A DNA stretch of 64,000 nucleotides from Ovis canadensis (Eukaryota; Chordata; Mammalia; Artiodactyla; Bovidae): contig NC_091245.1 in NCBI RefSeq assembly GCF_042477335.2, positions 118,764,501 to 118,828,500 of the forward strand, in the 5' to 3' direction. This document shows positions 49,723 to 60,335 of this stretch, piece by piece; position 1 is the first letter of the stretch, and each line of letters opens with the position of its first letter. A model generated the notes under the pieces. That model searched no databases. It saw only the letters and a list, made by a program, of their open reading frames with translations, and was not told the DNA's origin. A program made the translations under genes and the position numbers.

Positions 49723-52398
49723 CAGTTCAGTCACTCAGTCATGTGTGACACTTTGCAATCCCATGGACTGTAGCACACCAGGCTTCCCCGTCCATCACCA
49801 ATTCCCAGAGCTCGCTCAAAATCATGTCCATCGAGTCAGTGATGCTATCCAACCATGTCATCCTCTGCCATCCCCTTCTCCTCCTGCCTTCAATCTTTCC
49901 CAGCATCAGGGTCTTTTTCAATGAGTCTGTTTTTTGCATCAGGTGGCCCAAGTATTGGACCTTCAGTTCAGCATCAGTCCTTCCAAAGAATATTCAGGAC
50001 TGATTTCCTTTAGGACTGACTGGTTTGATCTCCTTGCAGTCCAAGGGACTCTCAAGAGTCTTCTCCAGCACCACAGTCCAAAAGCATCAGTTATTCAGCA
50101 CTCAGCTTTCTTTATAGTCCAACTCTCATATGCATACTTGACTACTGGAAAAACTATAGGTTTGACTAGACAGACCTCTGTCAGCAAAATAATGTCTCTG
50201 CTTTTTAATATGCTGTCTAGGTTAGTAACAGCTTTTCTTCCAAGGAGCAAGCATCTTTTAATTTCATGGCTGCAGTCACCATCTGCAGTGATTTTGGAGC
50301 CCCCCCAAAATATAGTCTTTCACTGTTTCCATTGTTGCCCCATCTATTTGTCGTGAAGTGATGAGACTGGATGCCATGATCTTAGCTTTTGGAATATTGA
50401 GTCTTAAGCCAGCTCTTTCACTTTCATCAACAGGCTCTTTAGTTCCTCTTTGCTTTCTGCCATAAGGGTGGTGTCATCTGCATATCTGAGGTTATTGATA
50501 TTTCTCCCAGCCATCTTGATTTCAGCTTGTGCTTCATCCAGCCCAGCATTTCGCATGATGTACTCTGCATATAAGTTAAATAAGCAGGGTTACAATATGC
50601 GGGCTTGACTTCCTCCTTTCCCAATTGGAACCAGTCCATTGTTCCATGTCCAGTTCTAACTATTGCTTCTTGACCTGCTACAGATTTCTCAGTAAGGCAG
50701 GTAAGGTCTGGTATTCTCATCTCTTGAAGAATTTTCCAGTTTGTTGTGATCCACACAGTCAAAGACTTTAGCATAGTCAATGAAGCAGAAGTAGATGTTT
50801 TTCTGGAATTCTCTTACTTTTTCTATGATCCAGTGGATGTTGGTGTTAGGACCAAACTGAAGCCAGGACAGGCTCTAAGGGGCAGGCTAGGCCTGAGGTT
50901 TAGTCTCTAGGAAAGCTGAGGCACTGGGAACTCCCGCAGGCAGTGTAGCTCAGAAAAAAATCAGACTAATCAGAAAAAAATCCCCGTAGCACCCCGCCCG
51001 CTCCAGACCTGAGCCAATCCAGATAGGGATGCGAGGTTAAAAGTCCCCCGCGCGGTACGGTTTAACCAATCAGCTATGCTGTTACAGGAACAAAGAACCG
51101 TCTGTATAAAAGTAGATGTGATTCAGAGCTCAGGGCTCTTGTCGGATTCCACTGTGCTGGATGAGACCTGGGCCCTAACTTGAGCTAGCAATAAACCCCT
51201 TTATGCTTTTGCATTGCTGTGGACGTCTTATTCTCTCAGTTTTGGGGACTCGGACTCTGGGCATAACAGTTGGCAATTTGATCTCTGGTTCCTCTGCCTT
51301 TTCTAAATCCAGCTTGAATGTCCGGAAGTTCTTGGTTCAGGTACTGCTGAAGCCTCGCTTGGATGATTTTCAGCATTACTTTGCTAGCATGTGAGATGAG
51401 TGCAATTGTGCAGTAGTCTGAACATTCTTTGGCACTGCCTTTCTTTGGGGCTGGAATGAAAACTGACCTTTTCCAGTCCTGTGGCCACTGCTGAGTTTTC
51501 CAAATTTGCTGGCATATTGAGTGCAGCACTTTCACAGCATCATCTTTTAGGATTTGAAATAGCTCAACTGGAATTCCATCACCTCCACTAACTTTGTTCA
51601 TCGTGATGCTTCCTAAGGCCCACTTGGCTTCACTCTTCAGGATGTCTGGCTCTAGGTGAGTGATCACACCACTGTAGTTAACTGGGTCATGAAGATGTTT
51701 TTTATATAGTTCTTGTGTGTATTCTTGCCACCTCCTCTTAATATCTTCTGCTTCTGTTAGGTCCATACCATTTCTGTCCTTTATTGTGCCCATCTTTGCA
51801 GGAAATATTCCATTTGTATCTGTAATTTTCTTGAAGAGATATTAGTCTTTCCCATTCTATTGTTTTCCTCTATTTCTTTGCACTGATCACTGAGGAAGGC
51901 TTTCTTATCTCTCCTTGCAATTCTTTGGAACTCTGCATTCATATGGGTATCTTTTCTTTTCTCCTTTGCCTTTTGCCTCTCTTCTTTTCTCAGCTATTTT
52001 TGAGGCCTCCTCAGACAACCATTTTGCCTTTTTGCATTTCTTTTTCTTGGAGATCGTTTTGATCACGGTCTCCTATAAAATGTCATGAACCTCCGTCCAT
52101 AGTTCTTCAGGCACTCTATCAGATCTAATCCCTTGAATCTATTTCTCACTTCCACTATATAATCATAAGGGATTTGATTTAGGTCACACCTGAATGGTCT
52201 AGTGGTTTTCCCTACTTTCTTCAATATAAGTCTAAATTTTCAATAAGGAGTTCATGATCTGAGTCATGATCATGTCACAGTCAGCTCCCGGTCTTGTTTT
52301 TGCTGATTGTATATAGTTTCTCCATCTTCGGCTGCAAAGAATATAATCAATCTGATTTCGGTATTGACCATCTGGTGATGTCCATGTGTAGAGTCATC
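49723..52398 (-). mobile_element. Long BovB LINE (reverse strand), split by a solo LTR
   Basis: The 3' tail lies at 49723 and the truncated 5' end, in the endonuclease region, near 52398. The two halves (49723-50843 and 51269-52398) are contiguous BovB once the LTR is removed. Translation is broken. One piece at 51793-51236 reads SITMNKVSGGDGIPVELF and DIQAGFRKGRGTRDQI. Several frameshifts make it inactive. Confidence 0.93.
50844..51268 (+). mobile_element. Solo ERV LTR inside BovB, 5-bp target duplication
   Basis: A 425-base unit from TGTTAGGACC to GGGCATAACA, so its ends are TGTTA...TAACA. It is flanked by GTTGG at 50839-50843 and 51269-51273. Inside are CCAAT at 51066-51070, a TATAAAA box at 51115-51121 and AATAAA at 51190-51195, a complete U3-R-U5 layout. 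The style resembles class I (gamma-like) ERV LTRs. No internal viral genes remain, as expected after recombination between two LTRs. Confidence 0.9.
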
Positions 52399-52459
52399 TC
52401 TTAACCCGGGTCTCCCGCATTGCAGGCAGATGCTTTAACCTCTGAGCCACCGGGGAAGC
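52399..52459 (-). mobile_element. Bov-tA head fragment (reverse strand)
   Basis: CCCGGGTCTCCCGCATTGC to TCTGAGCCACCGGGGAAGC, only the tRNA-related end, fused to the truncated BovB. Confidence 0.8.
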
Positions 52460-52854
52460 ATTATGTTGTTGTTACAAAGCATTTGATCTGTCTGCTTTTA
52501 TTCAGTTCCATGTGCCAGGGGCCAGACTCAGAGTTCTTAGATAGAGTCCTTAATACATTTCAGCAGGTTGCTTCCTTGCCCCGAAGCTTCTTTTTCTCAA
52601 GTTAATGTTAGTTGCCTTGAAACCATCTGAAAGAATTGCAAATTGAAATGAGCTTTTTGTCTGACTAGCTGTCTTAATGAGAGGCTTCTAAGCAGCAAGT
52701 CTTGTCTCTTGCTATTTATGCTTCTGAAGCAGTTGGCTTATTAATATCTACAAGGTCCAAAATTTCTAGGTTCTTTATTCCCTTATTCTGCCTGCAAACC
52801 AGTAGATTCTGGTGTGAGCACATTTCTATTTTGTAATGCCTAGACAAAAACAGC
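52460..52854. other. Intergenic DNA, nothing recognised
   Basis: No supported gene; no repeat family named. Confidence 0.35.
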
Positions 52855-53304
52855 AAGTAGCATTACAAATAATAAATGCTGGAGAGGGTGTTGAGAAAAA
52901 GGAATTTTCCTATGCTGTTGATGGGAATGTAAATTAATGCAGGCACTATGGAGAACAGCATGGAGTTTCCTTTAAAAACTGAAAAAAAGAGCTACCACGT
53001 GATTCAGCAATCCTATTTCTGGACATATATATGGAGAAAATCTTCATTTCAAAAGGTACATGTGCCCCAATGTTCACTGCAGCACTATTCACAATAGCCA
53101 AGAAACAGAAGAAAGCTAAATGATAATATATGAGTCCAGAGATGGATGGATAAAAAGATGCCGTATGTTTATAGGATGGAATACTATTCAACCATAAAAA
53201 GAATGATGAATTAATGCCATTTGTAGCAACATGGATGGATATAGAGATTATTATATAATTATGATATAGCTAAGTGCAGAATCTAAAAAAAAAAAAAAAA
53301 AAAG
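52855..53304 (+). mobile_element. L1 ORF2 end fragment with A-rich tail
   Basis: AATAAATGCTGGAGAGGGTG, ATGCAGGCACTATGGAGAAC and CAGCACTATTCACAATAGCC. Closes with a run of A at 53286-53303, where the next SINE begins. Confidence 0.85.
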
Positions 53305-53317
53305 AGGGAATTCCCTG

Positions 53318-53605
53318 TGATCTAGTGGTTGCTGCTGCTGCTAAGTCGCTTCAGTCGTGTCCGATGCTGTGCGACCGCATAGACGGCAGCCCACCAGGCT
53401 CCCCCGTTCTTGGGATTCTCCAGGCAAGAACACTGGAGTGGGTTGCCATTTCCTTCTCCAAAGCATGAAAGTGAAAAGTGAAAGTGAAGTCGCTCAGTCG
53501 TGTCCAACTCTTCTCGACCCCATGGACTGCAGCCTACCAGGCTCCTCCACCCATGGGATTCTCCAGGCAAGAGTACTGGAGTGGGGTGCCATTGATCTAG
53601 TGGTT
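53318..53605 (-). mobile_element. Bov-A2 dimeric SINE (reverse) with 13-bp target duplication
   Basis: The two-monomer body is 53331-53592, starting GCTGCTGCTGCTAAGTCGC. TGATCTAGTGGTT occurs at 53318-53330 and 53593-53605 exactly. It inserted right beside the BovB 3' end, into the CHR head. Confidence 0.92.
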
Positions 53606-55447
53606 CAGTTCAGTTCAGTTCAGTTCAGTTGCTCAGTCGTGTCCGACTCTTTGCGACCCCATGAATCACAGCACACCAGGCCTCCCTGTCCATCACCAAC
53701 TCCTGGAGTTCACTCAGACTCCCGTCCATCGAGTCCGTGATGTCATCGAGCCATCTCATCCTCTATTGTCCCCTTCTCCTCCTGCCCCCAGTCCCTCCCA
53801 GCATCAGAGTCTTTTCCAATGAGTCAACTCTTCACATGTGGTGGCCAGAGTATTGGAGTTTCAGCTTTAGCATCATTCCTTCCAAAGAAATCCCAGGGCT
53901 GATCTCCTTCAGAATGGACTGGTTGGATCTCCTTGCAGTCTAAGGGACTCTCAAGAGTCTTCTCCAACACCACAGTTTAAAAGCATCAGTTCTTCGGTGC
54001 TCAGCTTTCTTCACAGTCCAACTCTCACATCCATACATGACCACAGGAAAAACCATAGCCTTGACTAGACAGACCTTAGTCAGCAAAGTAATGTCTCTGC
54101 TTTTGAATATGCTGTCTAGGTTGGTCATAACTTTTCTTCCAAGGAGCAAGTGTCTTTTAATTTCATGGCTGCAGTCACCATCTGCAGTGATTTTGGAGCC
54201 CCCCAAAATAAAGTCTGACACTGTTTCCACTGTTTCCCCATCTATTTCCCATGAAGTGATGGGACCAGATGCCATGATCTTAGTTTTCTGAATGCTGAGC
54301 TTTAAGCCAACTTTTTCACTCTCCTCTTTCACTTTCATCAAGAGGCTTTTTAGTTCCTCTTCACGTTCTGCCATAAGGGTGGTGTCATCCGCATATCTGA
54401 GGTTATTGATATTTCTCCCGGCAATCTTGATTCCAGCTTGTGTTTCTTCCAGTCCAGCGTTTCTCATGATGTACTCTGCATAGAAGTTAAATAAGCAAGG
54501 TGACAATATACAGCCTTGACGTACTCCTTTTCCTATTTGGAACCAGTCTGTTGTTCCGTGTCCAGTTCTAATTGTTGCTTCCTGACCTGCATACAGATTT
54601 CTCAAGAGGCAGGTCAGGTGGTCTGGTATTCCCATCTCTTTCAGAATTTTCCACAGTTGATTGTGATCCACACAGTCAAAGGCTTTGGCATAGTCAATAA
54701 AGCAGACATAGATGTTTTTCTGGAACTCTCTTGCTTTTTCCATGATCCAGCAGATGTTGGCAATTTGATCTCTGGTTCCTCTGGCTTTTCTAAAACCAGC
54801 TTGAACATCAGGAAGTTCACGGTTCACGTATTGCTGAAGCCTGGCTTGGAGAATTTTGAGCATTTCTTTACTAGCGTGTGAGATGAGTGCAATTGTGCAG
54901 TAGTTTGAGCATTCTGTGGCATTGCCTTTCTTTGGGACTGGAATGAAAACTGACCTTTTCCAGTCCTGTGGCCACTGCTTAGTTTCCAAATTTGCTGGCA
55001 TACTGAGTGCAGCACTTTCACAGCCTCATCTTTCAGGATTTGAAATAGCTCCACTGGAATTCCATCACCTCCACTAGCTTTGTTCATAGTGATCCTTTCT
55101 AAGGCCCACTTGACTTCACTTTCCAAGCTGTCTGGCTCTAGATGAGTGATCACACCATCATGATTATCTGGGTGGTGAAGATCTTTTTTGTACAGTTCTT
55201 CTGTGTATTCTTGCCGCCTGTTCTTAATATCTTCTGCTTCTGTTAAGTCCATACCATTTCTGTCCTTTTCGAGCCCATCTTTGCATGAAATACTCCCTTG
55301 GTATCTCTAATTTTCTTGATGAGATCTCTAGTCTTTCCCATTCTGTTCTGTTCTTTTCCTCTATTTTTTGCATTGATTACTGAAGAAGGCTTTCTTATCT
55401 CTTCTTGCTATTCTTTGGAACTCTGCATTCAGATGCTTATATCTTTC
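53606..55447 (-). mobile_element. BovB LINE (reverse strand) with 353-codon open frame
   Basis: A 1.84-kb 5'-truncated copy ending in repeated CAGTTCAGTT at 53606. The minus-strand frame 55001-53940 stays open across the RT. It includes [32 protein letters not shown], an intact YADDTTLM motif and [16 protein letters not shown] separate upstream piece (55252-54824) reads EDIKNRRQEYTEELYKKDL. Few breaks suggest it is younger than the copies at 660 and 49723. Confidence 0.93.
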
Positions 55448-55559
55448 CTAGTGGTTAGGATTCTGCAATTCTTCCACTGCAGGGGGCCTGACTGACTCCT
55501 TAGTTGGGGAACTAAGATCCCACAAGCTGTACATTATAGCCGGAAAAAAAAAAAAGATA

Positions 55560-55862
55560 CAAAGGAACTTATATACAAAACAGAAGTAGACCCACAGACA
55601 TAACAAACTTATGATTACCAAAGAGAAAAGGAGGGCGGGGAGATATAAATTAGGAGCTTGAGTTAACATTTAACACCTTACTATACATAAAATAGATAAC
55701 CAAAAGGACCTACTGTATAGCATAAGGAACTGTAGTCAATATTTTGTAATAACTGTAAGTGAAAATAATCTGAAATATATATATATATATATAACCTAAT
55801 CATTGTGTTGTACACCCGAAACTAACACAACATTGTAAATCAATTATACTCCAATTTTTAAA
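55560..55862 (+). mobile_element. L1 3' UTR fragment
   Basis: TAGACCCACAGACATAACAAAC to GTGTTGTACACCCGAAACTAAC and AATCAATTATACTCC, with a short (TA)n at about 55777-55792. Confidence 0.85.
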
Positions 55863-55904
55863 GCATTTAGAACCTTTGGGCGACTCATACATTCTGGATC
55901 ATTC

Positions 55905-56250
55905 TGGCAGGCAAGTGTATGCTCCTTGGTTTTCGTCTTGTCACAACAAAGATTTGGAGTGACGGGCATTAAAGCCCCCTCAGCGTGTCACAGCTCTCGG
56001 GTCTCAGATAGACCGTGTTATGTCTCTCAGGTCTCAAATGGACCGTGTTATAGCTCTTCCACAAATCAGTGTTGCAGCTCAGTATTACAGTTCCAACCAC
56101 CTTCCCTCACACTGCTGGCACAGTAAGGATTGTGTCTGCCTTTCAAGTTATCACAGCGTCAGTTCTATCAAAAGCTTTGCCATGGCAGAAGAGGAGCCAC
56201 CATATTTTCAGCCAGTGATACCAGTTTCTAACTTCCTGCTATGCATCTAC
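55905..56250 (-). mobile_element. Partial ERV LTR (reverse strand)
   Basis: GGCAGGCAAGTGTATGCTCC to CAGTATTACAG matches the left part of the LTR at 57092-57534 (CTCCTTGGTT, AAAGATTTGGAGTGACGG, ATTAAAGCCC). It includes an internal short duplication, GTCTCAGATAGACCGTG and GTCTCAAATGGACCGTG. The right boundary is uncertain. Confidence 0.6.
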
Positions 56251-56282
56251 TAAACCAATGCCCGTATTTTGTTTTTCTATTT

Positions 56283-56398
56283 TATTTGTCACACCAGCGT
56301 GACTCGTAGCATTTTAGTTCCCTGACCAGGGATCAAACCCCGGCCCTTGGCAGTGAAAGCAAGGAGTGCTAACCACTGGACTGCCAGGGAGTTCCCTA
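56283..56398 (-). mobile_element. CHR-type SINE (reverse strand)
   Basis: TTTTAGTTCCCTGACCAGGG to GACTGCCAGGGAGTTCCC on the plus strand. Confidence 0.85.
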
Positions 56399-56440
56399 GG
56401 TGTTTATCACCCCACTGCAAGGTACTGATTTCTCTATTGT

Positions 56441-56645
56441 GTGTTAGTCGCTCGGTCATGTCCAACTCTTTGCGACCCGATGGACTGTAGCCTGACAGGT
56501 TCCTTTTCCATGGGATTTTCCAGGCAAGAATACTACAGTGGGTTGTCATTCCCTTCTCCAGGGGATCTTCCCAACCCAGGGATCCAACCTGGATCTCCCG
56601 CATTGCAGGCAGATTCTTTACCATCTGACCCAAGGTTGGGGAAGC
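56441..56645 (-). mobile_element. Bov-tA SINE (reverse strand)
   Basis: GTGTTAGTCGCTCGGTCATG to TACCATCTGACCCAAGG on the plus strand. Confidence 0.9.
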
Positions 56646-57091
56646 GTATGCTAAATTAGTTTATAAAACAAATCCAAAATGTAATAGCTTGAACACAATA
56701 GAAATTTATTTACAACTTACCTAATGGTCCAGGGGTATTTAGGTTAGAATGTTTAAGATCTGTGAGGCTAGAGGCGCGGAGGGGGGCACTTGGCTCCCTA
56801 CAGTTACAGAAGGACCCAGGATGCCATTTGCAACACATGGTTTCCAAGGATGCCCTGTGTCACATGGCCAGTCATCCAGAAAAGACACAGAGCAAGGAGG
56901 TGTAATGGGTCAGGCATGGAAGTCAGTCATATTACTTGTCTTCTCACTTCAGTGGAGAAAATTTAGCTGCATGGGCACACCAAACAGCAACTCATCATTG
57001 AGTTGCCTTAGGAGAACAAAATATGGATTTGTGAAGACAAGTATCCATCCCCATCACAGATATTCTATTAGTCAGGATTCTTCCTAGAAAC
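56646..57091. other. Intergenic DNA, nothing firm
   Basis: A 112-codon open frame (56749-57087) has no recognisable domain and no start or splice support. No named repeat. Confidence 0.35.
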
Positions 57092-57534
57092 TGTCAGGCG
57101 AGTATAATCTCCTTGGTTCTGTCTCGTCTCAACAAAACTTTGAAGTGACGGACATTAAAGCCCTTGCCACATTACAGCTTTTGGACAGAGCATGATATAG
57201 CTCTTAGACAGATCCGTGTCACAGCTCCGTGTTACAGCTCAGTTTTATTTAGAAAATAGCAGGAAAATACATCCTCAAGGCGTGAGGGCATGCCGACCCA
57301 AAAGATGCGAAGAGGAGAGAGCCCTGGCCCTTTGGCTCCTCTTTTTATATGCTTTTCCCCTCCCCCGGGCCTGCCCCATGTAAACTGGGTCAGCCGGGAG
57401 TGCTGTTTGTTCTACCTGAGGTCCTCACTCCCGTCCTCGGACCTTCCTTTGTTTTATTTTTGCGGGCTTTTCCCTTCCTTGTCTTTTAGCCACCGCCACT
57501 CTGGACTCCTGTTTCCTATTCTAACTACCTAACA
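57092..57534 (-). mobile_element. ERV LTR, probably solo (reverse strand)
   Basis: On the minus strand it begins TGTTAGGTAGTTAGAATAGG and ends ATACTCGCCTGACA, so it has TG...CA borders over 443 bases. A TATAAAAAG box (minus strand, near 57350) and an ATTAA signal near 57150 fit an LTR. No exact target duplication was seen and no internal genes are attached. Confidence 0.7.
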
Positions 57535-57536
57535 AA

Positions 57537-57823
57537 AGAGAAGGCAATGGCACCCCACTCCAGTGCTCTTGCCTGGAAAAACCCATGGATGGAGGAGCCT
57601 GGAAGGCTGCAGTCCATGGGGTCGCTGAGGGTCGGACATGAGTGAGAGACTTCACTTTCACTTTTCACTTTCCTGCATTAGAGAAGGAAACGGCAACCCT
57701 CTCCAGTGTTCTTGCCTGGAGAATCCCAGGGACGGGGGAGCCTGGTGGGCTGCCATCTATGGGGTCGCACAGAGTCGGACATGACTGACGCGACTTAGCA
57801 GCAGCAGCAGCAACAACAAAACA
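57537..57823 (+). mobile_element. Bov-A2 dimeric SINE (sense)
   Basis: Two monomers, GAGAAGGCAATGGCACCCC and GAGAAGGAAACGGCAACCC, joined by TTCACTTTCACTTTTCAC and ending in AGCAGCAGCAGCAAC. It abuts the LTR end. Confidence 0.92.
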
Positions 57824-57944
57824 GAATCAAGGTTATACATATATAGATAAGGTGAGACAGAGAGGGATTTTAAGGAACTGACTTAGGTCAGAGGATGAAG
57901 GGGCTGGCACGACTGAAGGTCTTAGGCAGGCTGGCAGGTAAGAG

Positions 57945-58076
57945 TTGATGTGGCATAAACTATAATGGAAAAGAATATGAAAAACGATGTGTATATGTAT
58001 GAATAACTGAATCACTTTCCTGTACAGCAGAAATTAACATAACATTGTAAATCAACTATTCTTTAAAAAAAAAAAA
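57945..58076 (+). mobile_element. L1 3' tail
   Basis: TGGAAAAGAATATGAAAAACG, CAGCAGAAATTAACATAACATTG and a run of A at 58065-58078. Confidence 0.8.
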
Positions 58077-58747
58077 AACAGATTGAGGTGGTGGTCTTGA
58101 AACCAAATTCCACAGGGCAGTAAGCTGGAAACTCAGGCAGGATTTCTATGTTGTTGTCTTAAGGAAAATTTCCTCTTATTTGGGAAACCTGATTCTTTGT
58201 CTTCAGCTGTTTAGATGAGGCATCACATTATGGAGGATGATCTGCTTTACTCAAAGTCTACTAACTGTAAATGTTTATCACATCTAAAAAGTATCTGCAC
58301 CGCAACATCTAGGTGTGCCTTGTCCAAACAAGTGGGCACCATAGCCTAGCCAAGCTGACACATAAAATAAACCATCACAGATATCCAAGTGCCAACAGTG
58401 GTTATTTTGGAATAGGCAGCGAAGGTGAAGGACAACATAGGGGAGGGAGGCATAGACTTTTGCTGTTTTTATATCTTTATAAATATTAGATGTTTCACTA
58501 TGTGAATGTATTACTTTTTTGAAAAATTATTTTTTAAGGAGTGACATAAGACGTTACACTAATACGTCTGAAAACAAGACAAGCTTCTTGAAAAATAGAG
58601 GTCATGGCAATGGGAAGCTAAGAGCGTATCATCCCATCCCTTGGTTCTCAGGAGTGTCAGGGAAACCGTGGCCTCTGCTCAAGAGAGCTGTGAATCACCG
58701 TATACTACCAAATGCATGCATGTAATCATAGTTATATTTCCCTCATG
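58077..58747. other. Intergenic DNA with old L1-like trace
   Basis: Bases 58390-58540 look like an old L1 3' end. No gene. Confidence 0.35.
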
Positions 58748-58970
58748 AGAAAGTCTTCCCTGGTGGCTCAGACGGTAAAGCGTCTGCCTACAATGTGGGA
58801 GATCTGGGTTCGATCCTGGGTTGGGAAGATCCCCTGGAGAAGGAAATGGCAACCCACTCCAGTATTCTTGCCTGGAAAATCCCATGGTCGGAGGAGCCTG
58901 GTAGGCTACAGTCCACAGGGCCTCAAAGAGTCAGACACGACTGAGCGACTTTCACTTTCATTAGAAAGTC
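58748..58970 (+). mobile_element. Bov-tA SINE with 8-bp target duplication
   Basis: The SINE (58756-58962) is flanked by AGAAAGTC at 58748-58755 and 58963-58970. Confidence 0.88.
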
Positions 58971-59730
58971 AGGTTTCTAGTTACCGTGGCTGGGGTATTC
59001 TGTGATAAAATTGAGGCTGCAGCAAAGTCTAAGCCATGAGAAAGGCATCAGAAGATTCGATAGACAGGAAAGGGGAAGCAGAAGGAAGAAGGGCTTGGCT
59101 GGAAAGAGATGGGCAGTAAGAGAAGAAACAATGGTCGGGCGGCCAGTAGGTAAGGGGAAACTTCATGGGTCCACTTGCTCACGTTCTCTCCTATTTTACC
59201 AAGTCAAGTCAAGTGACCAAGTCAAGGAAGAAACAAGTCTTTTGGGGGTATTGTTATTGTTTTTTCTTGGAAGCACATTGAGAGGTTTGAGGAGTGGTAG
59301 AGAGTCTAGGAGGGGGAAAAAGGTCATACTTGCCATACGTTTATGAGATCTATGCCTTCATGCTCAACTACAGGGAGCCTCCCACTGGCCCTATTTGAGC
59401 AGCCATTCCAGAATCTTCTCAGTGTGTGGTCCCTTCTGCTGTAGAGGGGCCAGGAGGCTCCAGGGACACAGCAACTCTCTTCTGCAGAGCCTGCAGAACC
59501 CATTCTTACCACCAGGTGGCATACACACATAAGCCTGTGGAAAGAATCAAGTTAGACAAGTAGAAAAAGCAAACGCGCACAGCAAAGAAGGAATCCAGGA
59601 ATGAGGTCCACAGATTCCAATATCTATTGCATTTTTCAAATCTTGACTGCCAAGTGGCATTTTCCAGAGTCCCCAGGATTGAGGCTGGATTTTTGGTCAA
59701 GATGGAAAGAAATATCTTTGTACCTGTGGT
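58971..59730. other. Intergenic DNA, nothing recognised
   Basis: Several short frames without known domains; no clear repeat. Confidence 0.35.
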
Positions 59731-59933
59731 TATGCTCAGTCGCTCAGTTGTGTCTGACTCTGTGACCCTATGGACTGTAGTACGCCAGGCTCCTCTGTCC
59801 ATGGGATTTATTAGGTAAGACTACTGGTGTGGGTTGCTATTTCCTTCTCCAGAGGGTCTTCCCGACCCAGGCATCGAACCCTCGTCTCCCGCATTGTAGA
59901 CAGATTCTTTACCCTTGAGCCTCCTGGGAAGAC
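59731..59933 (-). mobile_element. Bov-tA SINE (reverse strand)
   Basis: TATGCTCAGTCGCTCAGTTG to CCTTGAGCCTCCTGGGAAG on the plus strand. Confidence 0.9.
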
Positions 59934-60335
59934 GTCCCTGCATCAGGTGGCAGCAAATAGCAAGATACAGGATAAAAGAAGTTGATGACCCATTTAGGGC
60001 CACGTTTCCCCCTCAGGCAGCCCAATTCTACCTTGAATGGCCTCCCTGAATCATTATCCATATTCTTAACTATTTGTATCCCACACAAAGCCATTTCTCC
60101 CTTTTCCCGGGCTTAAAGATCCTGGATTTTGTTCCAGTGTCTAACTCCTTGCCACATAACTAGGGCAAATCATGAGTAGACTAAGCCAGGCAGGACTGTC
60201 TTATTCCCTTTGGCACTGATGGGCTTGGGGGTGAGAATGTGACCCAGATCCAGCGAATGAACACTACAGAAGCCAGGAATCTAATGAGAAAAAATTTCCC
60301 AGCTCTTAAAAAATCCCCAATATGAAAGTTGGACA
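59934..60335. other. Intergenic DNA, nothing recognised
   Basis: No gene or named repeat. Confidence 0.35.

Larger units (their letters stand above)
53305..55556 (+). mobile_element. CHR-type SINE opened up by later insertions
   Basis: The head GGGAATTCCCTGTGATC lies at 53307-53323. The body resumes at about 55448 (CTAGTGGTTAGGATTCTGC, GGGAACTAAGATCCCACAAG, then an A tail). The break holds a BovB and a Bov-A2 copy. Shared CTAGTGGTT at 53597-53605 and 55448-55456 is the target duplication of the BovB. Confidence 0.85.
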
